Origin: Oceanirhabdus sp. W0125-5
GTDB taxonomy: Bacteria; Bacillota; Clostridia; Clostridiales; Clostridiaceae
DNA length: 64,000 nt
Direction: 5' to 3'
Assembly: GCF_027938815.1 (NCBI RefSeq)
Contig: NZ_CP115913.1
Location: 1,894,001-1,958,000, forward strand
Shown here: positions 8,724 to 16,342 of the stretch, one piece after another
How positions within the stretch are numbered: the first letter of the stretch is position 1
Layout: each line of letters starts with the position of its first letter
Notes under the pieces: generated by a model
Told to the model about the DNA's origin: nothing
What the model saw: the letters and a program-made list of their open reading frames with translations, nothing else
Databases searched by the model: none
Translations under genes and position numbers: made by a program

Positions 8724-9971
8724 ATGAAACGAAGTTGGATATATCCAGTTGATACAGATAAATATGATGTAATTAATTCATTCAAAGACTTAAAGGAAGT
8801 AGATTGGGAGATTCTAAATAAAATGGAATGTGGGGACATCGTATACATTTACTTAGGAAATGATAATAAAAAGATTATGATTAAGACAAAAGTAAAAAAT
8901 ATTAACGTTACTAAATCAGATGGAATAGATGATAGCGCATATGTGTTGGAAAGTGAAACTGAGAATTTAAGTGAAAATACAGTATATACAAGATTGAAAT
9001 TATTAGATTTGTTTTCTGAAGAAGAAGCAAATAAACTATCGTATAATTTATTACTTAAAAATGGATTGAATGGTTCAATAAGATCAGGATTAATTCTAAA
9101 TAATAATCCAGAATTAAAATCATATATCGAAGATATTGAGAAAAATATAATTAAACAGAGGATAGATAACCTGAATAATGGTCAAATTTTTTCCAATGAG
9201 GAATTAATGAGCGTATTCAAATGTGCAAATGCATCAGGAATGAGAAGAGCTCATAAAACAAATACACTATGTATTATTTCTGATCATACAAAATCACTTT
9301 ATGAAGATAGATGGATTGAAGATGTATTCCATTACACTGGAATGGGACAAGTAGGAAACCAAGACTTAAATTATGGACAAAACATAACATTAAGTGAATC
9401 AAACACAAACGGAGTAGAAGTTCATCTATTTGAGGTGTTCAAAAAAAATGAATACATATATGAAGGAAAAGTAGAGCTTGTGGATACCCCTTACCAAGAA
9501 GAGCAGCTTGATGCAGAAAATAATCTAAGGACAGTATGGGTATTTCCATTAAAACAAGTAAATAGATGTGAAGAAATAAGAATACCAAAAGATGTTCTTG
9601 ATAATAAAGAAAAACAAAGAGAAAAGATGGCAAAAAAACTGAATAATGAACAATTAAGAAAGAAAACCGAGAATATTAAAGGTAAACCAGGAACAAGAAC
9701 TACAACAACTAAAGTTTATGAAAGAAATGCAGATGTAGCAGAATATGCAAAAAGAGTAGCTAAAGGAATATGTCAGCTATGTGAACAACCAGCGCCATTT
9801 AAAAATAAAGCTGGTGAGGATTATTTAGAAACACATCATATTGTATGGTTATCAGAAGGTGGAGAAGACACTATATATAATACAGTTGCATTGTGTCCAA
9901 ACTGTCATAAGAAAATGCATGTGTTGAAATTAAAAGAAGATGTGGAGTTTTTGAAAGAGAAAATATTATAA
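8724..9971 (+). CDS. McrA-like modification-dependent HNH endonuclease (EVE/SRA-like, type IV restriction)
   Basis: This 415-residue protein has three parts. Residues 1-90 (RSWIYPVDTDKYDV, CGDIVYIYLG) look like an EVE-type base-reading domain. Residues about 165-290 match the ScoMcrA-like SRA domain: GMRRAHKTNTLCIISDHT, then HYTGMGQVGNQ, then VEVHLFEVF and WVFPLKQV. Residues 345-400 are an HNH nuclease, with C350xxC353, the H371-H372 pair and the closing CPNCHKKMH. Such enzymes cut DNA carrying modified bases and so restrict modified phages. The ATG at 8724, seven bases after AAGGAG, is the likely start, not the TTG three bases earlier. It opens a three-gene operon with the MBL and protease-GTPase genes. 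Confidence 0.85.
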   Translation: MKRSWIYPVDTDKYDVINSFKDLKEVDWEILNKMECGDIVYIYLGNDNKKIMIKTKVKNINVTKSDGIDDSAYVLESETENLSENTVYTRLKLLDLFSEEEANKLSYNLLLKNGLNGSIRSGLILNNNPELKSYIEDIEKNIIKQRIDNLNNGQIFSNEELMSVFKCANASGMRRAHKTNTLCIISDHTKSLYEDRWIEDVFHYTGMGQVGNQDLNYGQNITLSESNTNGVEVHLFEVFKKNEYIYEGKVELVDTPYQEEQLDAENNLRTVWVFPLKQVNRCEEIRIPKDVLDNKEKQREKMAKKLNNEQLRKKTENIKGKPGTRTTTTKVYERNADVAEYAKRVAKGICQLCEQPAPFKNKAGEDYLETHHIVWLSEGGEDTIYNTVALCPNCHKKMHVLKLKEDVEFLKEKIL

Positions 9972-9983
9972 GGAGTTGTGAAA

Positions 9984-10961
9984 ATGAAATTTGAGATTGA
10001 ATTGCTAAGTAAAGGACAAGCGGATTGTTTTCTAGTAATGATAGCTAATGATCAAGGTGATGAGTGCAATATATTAATCGACGGAAATCGTGAAGGGAAA
10101 AAAAGCGACTCTTTTAAAAAAATCGTAGAAAGAATAGCTAAGCTAGAAAAACTTGATTGTATAGTTGTGACACATATTGACAATGATCATCTAGGTGGTA
10201 TTCTAAGTCTATTTGATTGTTCAAAAGGGGCAGCTTCCTGTATAAATAAACAGCTAAAAGAGTGCATAATTGTTTATAATAATGTAACTAAAAAGTTTAT
10301 ATCTTACAAACAAGCAGAACGTTTTGAAAAATTAATACGAACTAAAAAGGTTATTAATAGCTTTAGTCATAAATATCAGAATGGAGATAGAATGTTACAT
10401 TTTTTATCAAAAGACAAGCGTAGAATTTTTTTATATGATGAAAGTAAAGAAAGGAACGTATATGTGACATTCTTAAATCCAGATAAAGCTGGTGCAAGAG
10501 AGGTTAATAATGATTATAAGAAATATAAGTATGAAGGGAAAAAGGGAAATGCAAAACTGATAAATAAGAATTCAATTGTACTGATAATTGAATATCAAGG
10601 GAAGAGTGTATTATTTACTGGAGATGCATATTCAGGGAAGATTGAAAATGCAATTGAAGAATTAAGAAAAAACGAGTTGCCTTATCCTATAAATAAGATT
10701 GATATAATTAAAGTACCACATCATGGTGCGGAAGAATATAATGAAAATTTAGCAAGTTTTTCTGAAAAAGTTGAGTGTGATAAATTAATAATAACTGGCA
10801 GAAGTATATGGGATAAAAAACACCCTAGTAAGGAATTATTAGAAAAATTATATAAAAGTTTATCAAGTAAATTAGAGATTTATACGGAAGTTGAGTTGGG
10901 AAGTATTGATCCTAAATTTAAAGGTATACAGAGTGATTCCAAAAAAATAAAGTTATTATAG
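9984..10961 (+). CDS. MBL-fold metallohydrolase (ComEC/Rec2 type)
   Basis: The 325-residue protein carries the metal-binding signature T-H64-x-D66-x-D68-H69 (THIDNDHLGG), then GDAYSGK and PHHGAEE, as in the soluble MBL domain of ComEC-like proteins. The family hydrolyses phosphodiester or related bonds; the substrate here is unknown. ATG at 9984 is chosen because AAGGAG at 9970-9975 is too close to the GTG at 9978. It follows the HNH gene by 12 bases and precedes the protease-GTPase by 7, so the three are surely co-transcribed. MBL hydrolases paired with trypsin-like proteases are known from AVAST type 1 defence systems. Confidence 0.85.
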   Translation: MKFEIELLSKGQADCFLVMIANDQGDECNILIDGNREGKKSDSFKKIVERIAKLEKLDCIVVTHIDNDHLGGILSLFDCSKGAASCINKQLKECIIVYNNVTKKFISYKQAERFEKLIRTKKVINSFSHKYQNGDRMLHFLSKDKRRIFLYDESKERNVYVTFLNPDKAGAREVNNDYKKYKYEGKKGNAKLINKNSIVLIIEYQGKSVLFTGDAYSGKIENAIEELRKNELPYPINKIDIIKVPHHGAEEYNENLASFSEKVECDKLIITGRSIWDKKHPSKELLEKLYKSLSSKLEIYTEVELGSIDPKFKGIQSDSKKIKLL

Positions 10962-10968
10962 GAAGGGA

Positions 10969-13900
10969 ATGAGTAAAATAAAGAAAAATATAGTACTTAT
11001 TGAAACAGTTGAGAATATTGGCACAGGGATTATGTATCCATGTAGTTATGATAAATATGATTATAAATATAACTGTAATAGTTATATTGTTTTTACTAAT
11101 AGACATATATTATGTGAAATTGAAGAAAAATGTGAGGCGGGGAGGGACTTAAAGAATTGTATCTTATTACAGATATTTGATGATAATGGAGAGAAAATAA
11201 GTGATGAATCCATAGAAAGAGTAGAAATATTCATTGAGCCGAATTACATGGAATCCCATGAAGACATTGCGGCTTTATTGGTTTTGATTGATAAAAACAT
11301 TTCCATAAATCTAGAGACTAGAATTTATCAAGAAGAATTAGAGGAGAGAGAGAGGGTATATATGGAAGGTTATCCAGGAGTAATGCTGGATGATGAAATA
11401 AGTCAGAAAGTTCAATTAGAAGGAATGATTAAAAAAATTTTTCCTGCTAATAAATTTATTGGAGTCTATCAAATCAATGATGACTATCATTATTATAATA
11501 ATTACAAAGATTTAAAACTTATGGAGGGGTTTTCTGGGGGCCCAGTATATAAATCTATTGGGAATGATACTTTTATACTAGGAATGAATCAATCAGTTGC
11601 GAATATAGAAAGTGGAGAAAATCCATTTAAATTAGTATACTATTTGAAGATTCAATGTATACTTGATTATTTAAGGGAAAAAGGTTGTATAATTTATGGG
11701 AAAATTGATGAACATGTATACCATATTGAATGGATATATGATCTTCATGAAGAAATAAAAACATATGAAAATAAACCAACATTTTTACTATTGGGAGGAA
11801 GTGGAGCTGGCAAATCGTCATTTGCCTCAGATTTTGCACTTCATAAAGAAAATTTCTGCGCTACCAATGATGGACAAACAACCAGAACAAATGTTATTTA
11901 TGATTTAAGTATATTTGATGAAAGAAATTTTGCTGAGATAGAGTTTATGTCTAAAGAAGAATTTCATAGAAAAATAAAACGAGCTAATTCTCTAAAACCT
12001 GTTTTGTTTATTTATCATAAATTATTAGGGTTTCAAAACTATAATAAAAATCTTAATAGCTATACTTATTTGGAAAATATATATTATCTGGTCAAATGTA
12101 TTTGTTATAATATGAAATATGATAAAAAAAGAAAGCGAACCAAAAAAATCTTACATTCATTAGAGGAAATTCTTTTGCTAAGAAAGAATTATGATGGAGA
12201 AAAATTATCAGATATATACATAGAAGGTTTAGAAATACTTATAAGAAACATTCCACTAGAACAAATCAAATATATTTGTGATAGGGATATGTTGATTAAA
12301 ATCCATGAAATTGTTACTTCAAAAAAGAAATATACAGAGCTTTTTAATGCGAAGGGGAGAGAAATTGATAATTTGAATGATTTTCATAAAATTATCAAAG
12401 AAATATGGAAGGGCGAAATAAATAGAGAAATTGAAAAAGTTCTTTTTGAAGAATGCATGAAAGATGAGTTCAATTTTAAAAGATATCAATTGAAATGTTA
12501 TAACGCTGTAAAGCAAGAATGTGTAAAAAAAGAAAATCTGGGAATAGAAGAAAATTTTAAAAAAGAAAATATTATGAGAGAGCTATATATTACAATTATA
12601 AATGTTGATGGCTTTTTTAATACTACTGAATTTGAAAGTTTTCTCTCTACAAAAGAATTATATGAAGAATTAGAAACGTTGGAGGAATCTGTAATTATTG
12701 ATGCAAAAGATACAATTAAACTTAATATCGATAATGTCTTTAAAGAGGTTTGCGAAAAGATTTATGATAAATTAACTTCAACTATAAAAAAGAAACTAGA
12801 AATAAAAAGTAACTCGTTTGAAATTAATTTGAAAGAGACTACAAAAGAAGAAAAAAAACTTTTAACTATGTGCCTTCAGGTTAAAAATAATAAATCACTT
12901 ACAGGAATTATTAAATCAGTTAAAATACATGATAATATTTCAAATGAGTATGCTTTACTTATGAAAGAATTAGAAATATCTAAGTTAACTGTTCTGGATA
13001 CATATGGCTTAGACCATGTTGAGTGGGAAGCAGGTTCAGAATATGCATTGCAAGAGATAATATATCAGTATAAATCAGATAAGAGTATTCCGTTAGATGA
13101 TATAGGAGTCCTATACATAAAGAAATTGGATTCTGGGCGTCCTAATGAACTGAAAAAAATCTTGCCTTATGTTTACAAGATAATACCTCAAGCACCGGTA
13201 TATTGCGTTTTTTCAGGTATTGATATTCTCTACTCAGGTAATGAAAAACAAATAGCTAATATTAATTGGAGTAAAGAAAATGTTTTGAATTCCCCAAAGT
13301 CAATACAGTATATTTTATCGGATAAAGGAAGAGATGAAATAATAAATAATATTAGGTGCAGTGAGGAGAGAAAATTAAATTTCTACTTAGTTTTAAAAAA
13401 TAATCTTATAGCCTATTGTGGAAGAAAAGATTTAATAAAATTAAAATATGAGTATTATGAAAATAATATAAAACAGATACGAAAGCTAATAAAATCTATG
13501 ATAATGAAAGAGTTTAGTAGTTTAGAAATAGTTGATATAGATGATGTTGATAATGTATTAAAGTCCAAGCAAGGAAAAGAAAAAGTGATTAAGCTATTGG
13601 GAAAAGTTTTTGAAAAGGCATCTATAAGTGCATGGGAGAAATTTCATTGGAAGACAGCAGAAGCTAATCATTCGAGAATAGAGAAAGGGGCAACATTGGG
13701 TTTTTGGGGAGTCAATTTTCATCGGTGGTATCAATTATTTCATAAAGCATATACATATGTTATGGCAGAAGAAAATAGTGAGCTTTTAGAAGAATTTAAA
13801 TATGGTAAAGATGCTATTGAGGCTGCTTTGATTAATATGGAAACAAAATTTCTTGGTAATAGCGATAACCTCTACAAAATAGATTTAAAAGAATCAGAAA

Positions 13901-14310
13901 AAAATGGATTTCGAAAAGCATTAGAAGAAATGTATCAACTATACGTTTATACAAACAATCCGTTCAAACCTTTCAAAGAAAATGAGGATAATTTAGAGAA
14001 GGAAATTAAATCAAATTTATCAAACAAAAGGGAATATTTAAATGATGTAGTAGATTTTCTAAAAGGGTTTAATGCAAGTGAAAAAATACGTGAAGAATTT
14101 TATGATTATTTTAAAGAAACGTTGATATCACAGATAAAGGACGATAATCAAGCTAAGTCAAAGAATCTTATAAATCTTAATACTTCTTTTTTTAAAGAAC
14201 TTAAAGCTCTGGAAAGTGAATTTATTATTAAATATAATAATAAAGGAAATGATGATGCAAAATCCAAGTTTAATATGTTATTAAATTATTATTTTAAAGA
14301 CAATCAGTAA
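10969..14310 (+). CDS. Trypsin-like serine protease fused to a P-loop GTPase-like domain
   Basis: This 1113-residue protein begins with a trypsin-fold protease with an intact triad: H46 (TNRHIL), D99 (HEDIAALL) and S189 (GFSGGPVY). A P-loop NTPase follows, with Walker A GGSGAGKSS at about 275, a TTRT stretch after it that resembles a GTPase switch I, and DTYGLDHVEW at 677 as a G3-like motif. About 370 residues, largely helical, are inserted between the switch I-like stretch and G3. CVFSGIDIL near 745 could be the base-recognition strand. No membrane segment is seen. A nucleotide-controlled protease that cleaves a target when phage is sensed is a reasonable model, by analogy with MBL-protease-STAND systems. 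The GTPase label is my reading; a STAND-like ATPase is the alternative. Confidence 0.75.
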   Translation: MSKIKKNIVLIETVENIGTGIMYPCSYDKYDYKYNCNSYIVFTNRHILCEIEEKCEAGRDLKNCILLQIFDDNGEKISDESIERVEIFIEPNYMESHEDIAALLVLIDKNISINLETRIYQEELEERERVYMEGYPGVMLDDEISQKVQLEGMIKKIFPANKFIGVYQINDDYHYYNNYKDLKLMEGFSGGPVYKSIGNDTFILGMNQSVANIESGENPFKLVYYLKIQCILDYLREKGCIIYGKIDEHVYHIEWIYDLHEEIKTYENKPTFLLLGGSGAGKSSFASDFALHKENFCATNDGQTTRTNVIYDLSIFDERNFAEIEFMSKEEFHRKIKRANSLKPVLFIYHKLLGFQNYNKNLNSYTYLENIYYLVKCICYNMKYDKKRKRTKKILHSLEEILLLRKNYDGEKLSDIYIEGLEILIRNIPLEQIKYICDRDMLIKIHEIVTSKKKYTELFNAKGREIDNLNDFHKIIKEIWKGEINREIEKVLFEECMKDEFNFKRYQLKCYNAVKQECVKKENLGIEENFKKENIMRELYITIINVDGFFNTTEFESFLSTKELYEELETLEESVIIDAKDTIKLNIDNVFKEVCEKIYDKLTSTIKKKLEIKSNSFEINLKETTKEEKKLLTMCLQVKNNKSLTGIIKSVKIHDNISNEYALLMKELEISKLTVLDTYGLDHVEWEAGSEYALQEIIYQYKSDKSIPLDDIGVLYIKKLDSGRPNELKKILPYVYKIIPQAPVYCVFSGIDILYSGNEKQIANINWSKENVLNSPKSIQYILSDKGRDEIINNIRCSEERKLNFYLVLKNNLIAYCGRKDLIKLKYEYYENNIKQIRKLIKSMIMKEFSSLEIVDIDDVDNVLKSKQGKEKVIKLLGKVFEKASISAWEKFHWKTAEANHSRIEKGATLGFWGVNFHRWYQLFHKAYTYVMAEENSELLEEFKYGKDAIEAALINMETKFLGNSDNLYKIDLKESEKNGFRKALEEMYQLYVYTNNPFKPFKENEDNLEKEIKSNLSNKREYLNDVVDFLKGFNASEKIREEFYDYFKETLISQIKDDNQAKSKNLINLNTSFFKELKALESEFIIKYNNKGNDDAKSKFNMLLNYYFKDNQ

Positions 14311-14560
14311 ACAATTTTGTGTAATAGTTTTATAAGATACACAAATACCATTAAGTTAATGGACAAAATTGAAACTATTCCTTAATCTAAAAAATAGAAA
14401 TAAAATTATCGATAGTTAAATTTTCGACGAATCATATATATTTTTATAGAATTCATTATTCGAATATTTAAAGTTGAGTATAACGTTCCATGTTTCAGCA
14501 TTATTCACATAACAATTTGTAAGGAACTGAATCTTTAAAAATAAAAAGTGTACAGGCGAA

Positions 14561-14820
14561 TTTCCCGCATTTTTCCCGCAAAAGTTTTCGATAAGTACAG
14601 TTTGGTAAAGTATGGTATAGTCGCTGAAGCCAGTGATATCAATAGTTTTAGGGTTTTGTAGATTGCTTTGGACAGGCTTTCAGGGTATCCGGGGGTCGCA
14701 GGTTCGAATCCTGTTAGGAGTACCATAAACACTGATACAGGCGGGTTCTCACAATAGTGGGAATTCGCTTTTTGTGATTTTTTGCGTTTTTCCCGCACTT
14801 TTCCCGCACTTTTCCCGCAC
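14561..14820. repeat. Direct repeats of TTTTCCCGCA(C) flanking a tRNA fragment
   Basis: Three exact 11-base copies of TTTTCCCGCAC lie head to tail at 14788-14820, and two related copies lie at 14561-14580 on the other side of the tRNA fragment. Short GC-containing repeats in an AT-rich setting beside an integrase gene end are typical of arm-type binding sites at a phage or integrative-element attachment site. Confidence 0.65.
14684..14725 (+). other. tRNA 3'-end fragment, probable attachment-site core
   Basis: The segment has a complete T arm (GCAGG TTCGAAT CCTGT at 14698-14714), a variable-loop-like GGGTC before it, a 7-base acceptor strand TAGGAGT and ACCA at 14722-14725. No matching ACTCCTA 5' acceptor strand or D arm lies upstream, so it is not a working tRNA. 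Integrases often recombine in tRNA 3' ends and leave such copies. I cannot assign the amino acid. Confidence 0.65.
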
Positions 14821-14843
14821 TAGTTTTTAATAAGGAATAAAAA

Positions 14844-14960
14844 CTAGACAAACAGTCTGTTTAATTTCTCCACTGCTGTAATCCGCTCCTTAGGCATAAC
14901 GTGGGTGTATATGTTGGCTGTAATTATGGAATTTACTGTAACTGTATACTGTGTTTTTTT
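14844..14960 (-). pseudogene. C-terminal remnant of a tyrosine recombinase (integrase)
   Basis: Reading the minus strand gives ...SIITANIYTHVMPKERITAVEKLNRLF followed by a stop, the typical end of a phage-type integrase, with the nucleophile Tyr in ANIYTHV. About 39 codons remain. Upstream the reading no longer looks like an integrase and the catalytic Arg-Lys-His-Arg region is gone. Its end points straight at the CCCGCAC repeats and the tRNA fragment, the usual int-att order. The element that was moved is therefore no longer self-mobile from here. Confidence 0.7.
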
Positions 14961-15054
14961 AAACATTTATTTTTCCGCGAGTTTTTTCAATAGGTTAAGT
15001 GCCCATTCATCACTATATGAGGAGGGAGCAGTTAAAATATTTTTTGAGGTCTAA

Positions 15055-15201
15055 GATTACTATATTTATTCAAATATTACAAGTAATTTGATTGAAGGAA
15101 ATCTCAATTTAAATAATGAAGAGGATAAATTATATATACAAGAAAATATTAAAGCAATAAATGAACTGCTTAACAACATGTTTATAGTGAGGATGTATTA
15201 A
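15055..15201 (+). pseudogene. ORF remnant, possibly the front of a Fic-like protein
   Basis: This open stretch of 48 codons has no usable start and reads YIYSNITSNLIEGNLNLNNEED. The SNLIEGN part resembles the inhibitory S/TxxxEG/N motif at the start of many Fic proteins, but nothing else of a Fic domain follows. It is most likely decayed DNA at the island junction. Confidence 0.25.
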
Positions 15202-15239
15202 TTATCAAAAAGAAATAATTCCATATACTCAAGGAGATA

Positions 15240-15300
15240 TTGTAAAATAGTATTTTTAGGTGTAATATATAGTTGGATATTATGGGATATTTATGTAAAA
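15240..15300 (+). promoter_or_regulatory. Promoter and conserved leader of the TIR/NACHT operon
   Basis: TTGTAA (15240-15245), a 17-base spacer ending in an extended TG, and TAATAT (15263-15268) form a good sigma-A promoter. The 60 bases 15241-15300 match 19448-19507 upstream of the second TIR operon at 50 of 60 positions, with the whole of TGTAATATAT and TTATGTAAAA identical. The match continues past the -10, so the early transcript is also conserved. Confidence 0.7.
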
Positions 15301-15385
15301 ATAAATAAAGAAAATTTTGTACTAAGGAATCTTGTTTATAAAATTGTCGAAAAAACTAAAATATGAAAAAGCTGGAGGAGAATTT

Positions 15386-16201
15386 ATGTTTGCAGGATTT
15401 AAGTTAGAATTAACTAAAAGTGAATTTATGGATTTAAATGGAGGTGAATTTATAAAGTATAAAAAATTAGGAGAAGAGTTATTAAAAGCTAAAAAAAAAG
15501 AAATAGAAAATAATATTAAGAGCTTTTTTAAAGAGGGAAAAATTAATGGAACAAAGCTTCAAGATGAATGGTTTCCTCAAATAAAAGCAGATATATTTAT
15601 ATCTCATTCCCATGTAGATGAAGAATTAGTATTAAGTTTAGTTGGATGGATTTATGAAAAGTTTGAATTAATTTGCTTTGTAGATTCAGGAGTCTGGGGT
15701 TATGCAGATGATTTATTGAGAGATATCAATAACAATTACAGCGATAAGAGATCGAAGCCTAATGGTGGTGTATTATATGATTATGATAAATGTAATAGAG
15801 CTGCTAGTCATGTTTATATGATGTTGAATATTGCCTTGCAAAGAATGATAGATAAAGTGGAAGCGGTTATTTTATTAAACACAGAAAATTCACTTGATGG
15901 TGATACTACACATTCAAGTTGGATATATAGCGAAATAGTTGGCACTGAAATAATAAGAAAAAAAACACTCTCGCAATATAGAAAAGAAATGTTGCAAGAG
16001 GTTTTTGAAAAATTTGCAAACAAGCAAGATTTCCCAACATTTAATTATGATGTTTCTACAGAGCATCTCAAAGATATATATGTAGATGACTTAAAAGATT
16101 GGTATAAACAATGGAGGAAAAAAGGAAGTGATAATAACTATTATGGGTATACTAATTATTATCCATTAGATTCGTTATATAGAATAAAAAGATTAATTTA
16201 A
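15386..16201 (+). CDS. TIR-like domain protein (predicted NAD-consuming or signalling effector)
   Basis: This 271-residue protein has a charged helical N-terminus followed by a TIR-like domain from about residue 67: ADIFISHSHVDEELVLSLVGWIYEKF, FVDSGVWGYADDLLRDIN, AVILLNTENSL, and SSWIYSEIVGTEII, where the W-x3-E pattern holds the usual catalytic Glu. TIR domains of this kind cleave NAD or make NAD-derived signals in anti-phage systems. The ATG at 15386 with GGAGGAG before it is preferred over the TTG at 15332. The DUF4062-NACHT gene follows after 141 bases in the same direction, with no terminator between, so they probably form a sensor-effector pair. Confidence 0.75.
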   Translation: MFAGFKLELTKSEFMDLNGGEFIKYKKLGEELLKAKKKEIENNIKSFFKEGKINGTKLQDEWFPQIKADIFISHSHVDEELVLSLVGWIYEKFELICFVDSGVWGYADDLLRDINNNYSDKRSKPNGGVLYDYDKCNRAASHVYMMLNIALQRMIDKVEAVILLNTENSLDGDTTHSSWIYSEIVGTEIIRKKTLSQYRKEMLQEVFEKFANKQDFPTFNYDVSTEHLKDIYVDDLKDWYKQWRKKGSDNNYYGYTNYYPLDSLYRIKRLI

Positions 16202-16342
16202 ACTATGGGAAATAATAGTTTGCTAAACCTAATAATTAAACTAAATAACCTATAATAAATATTTTCAAAGATATGGACAAGTATATTTATAAGGCATATG
16301 ACATTAAAGGGAAAATGAGTAATTATAAAAAGGAGTGAGAAA

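Noticed and set aside
10969..14310. Plain STAND ATPase call for the protease fusion
   Set aside because: The motif after Walker A (TTRT) and DTYGLD resemble GTPase switches, and no winged-helix or repeat sensor typical of STAND is visible. I keep STAND only as an alternative.
14684..14725. Functional tRNA gene
   Set aside because: Only the 3' third is present; no matching 5' acceptor strand, D arm or proper anticodon arm lies upstream.
14535..14798. Minus-strand ORF reading LLTGFEPATPGYPESLSK
   Set aside because: This is the well-known false protein produced by translating the complement of a tRNA 3' end; the DNA is the attachment-site scar.
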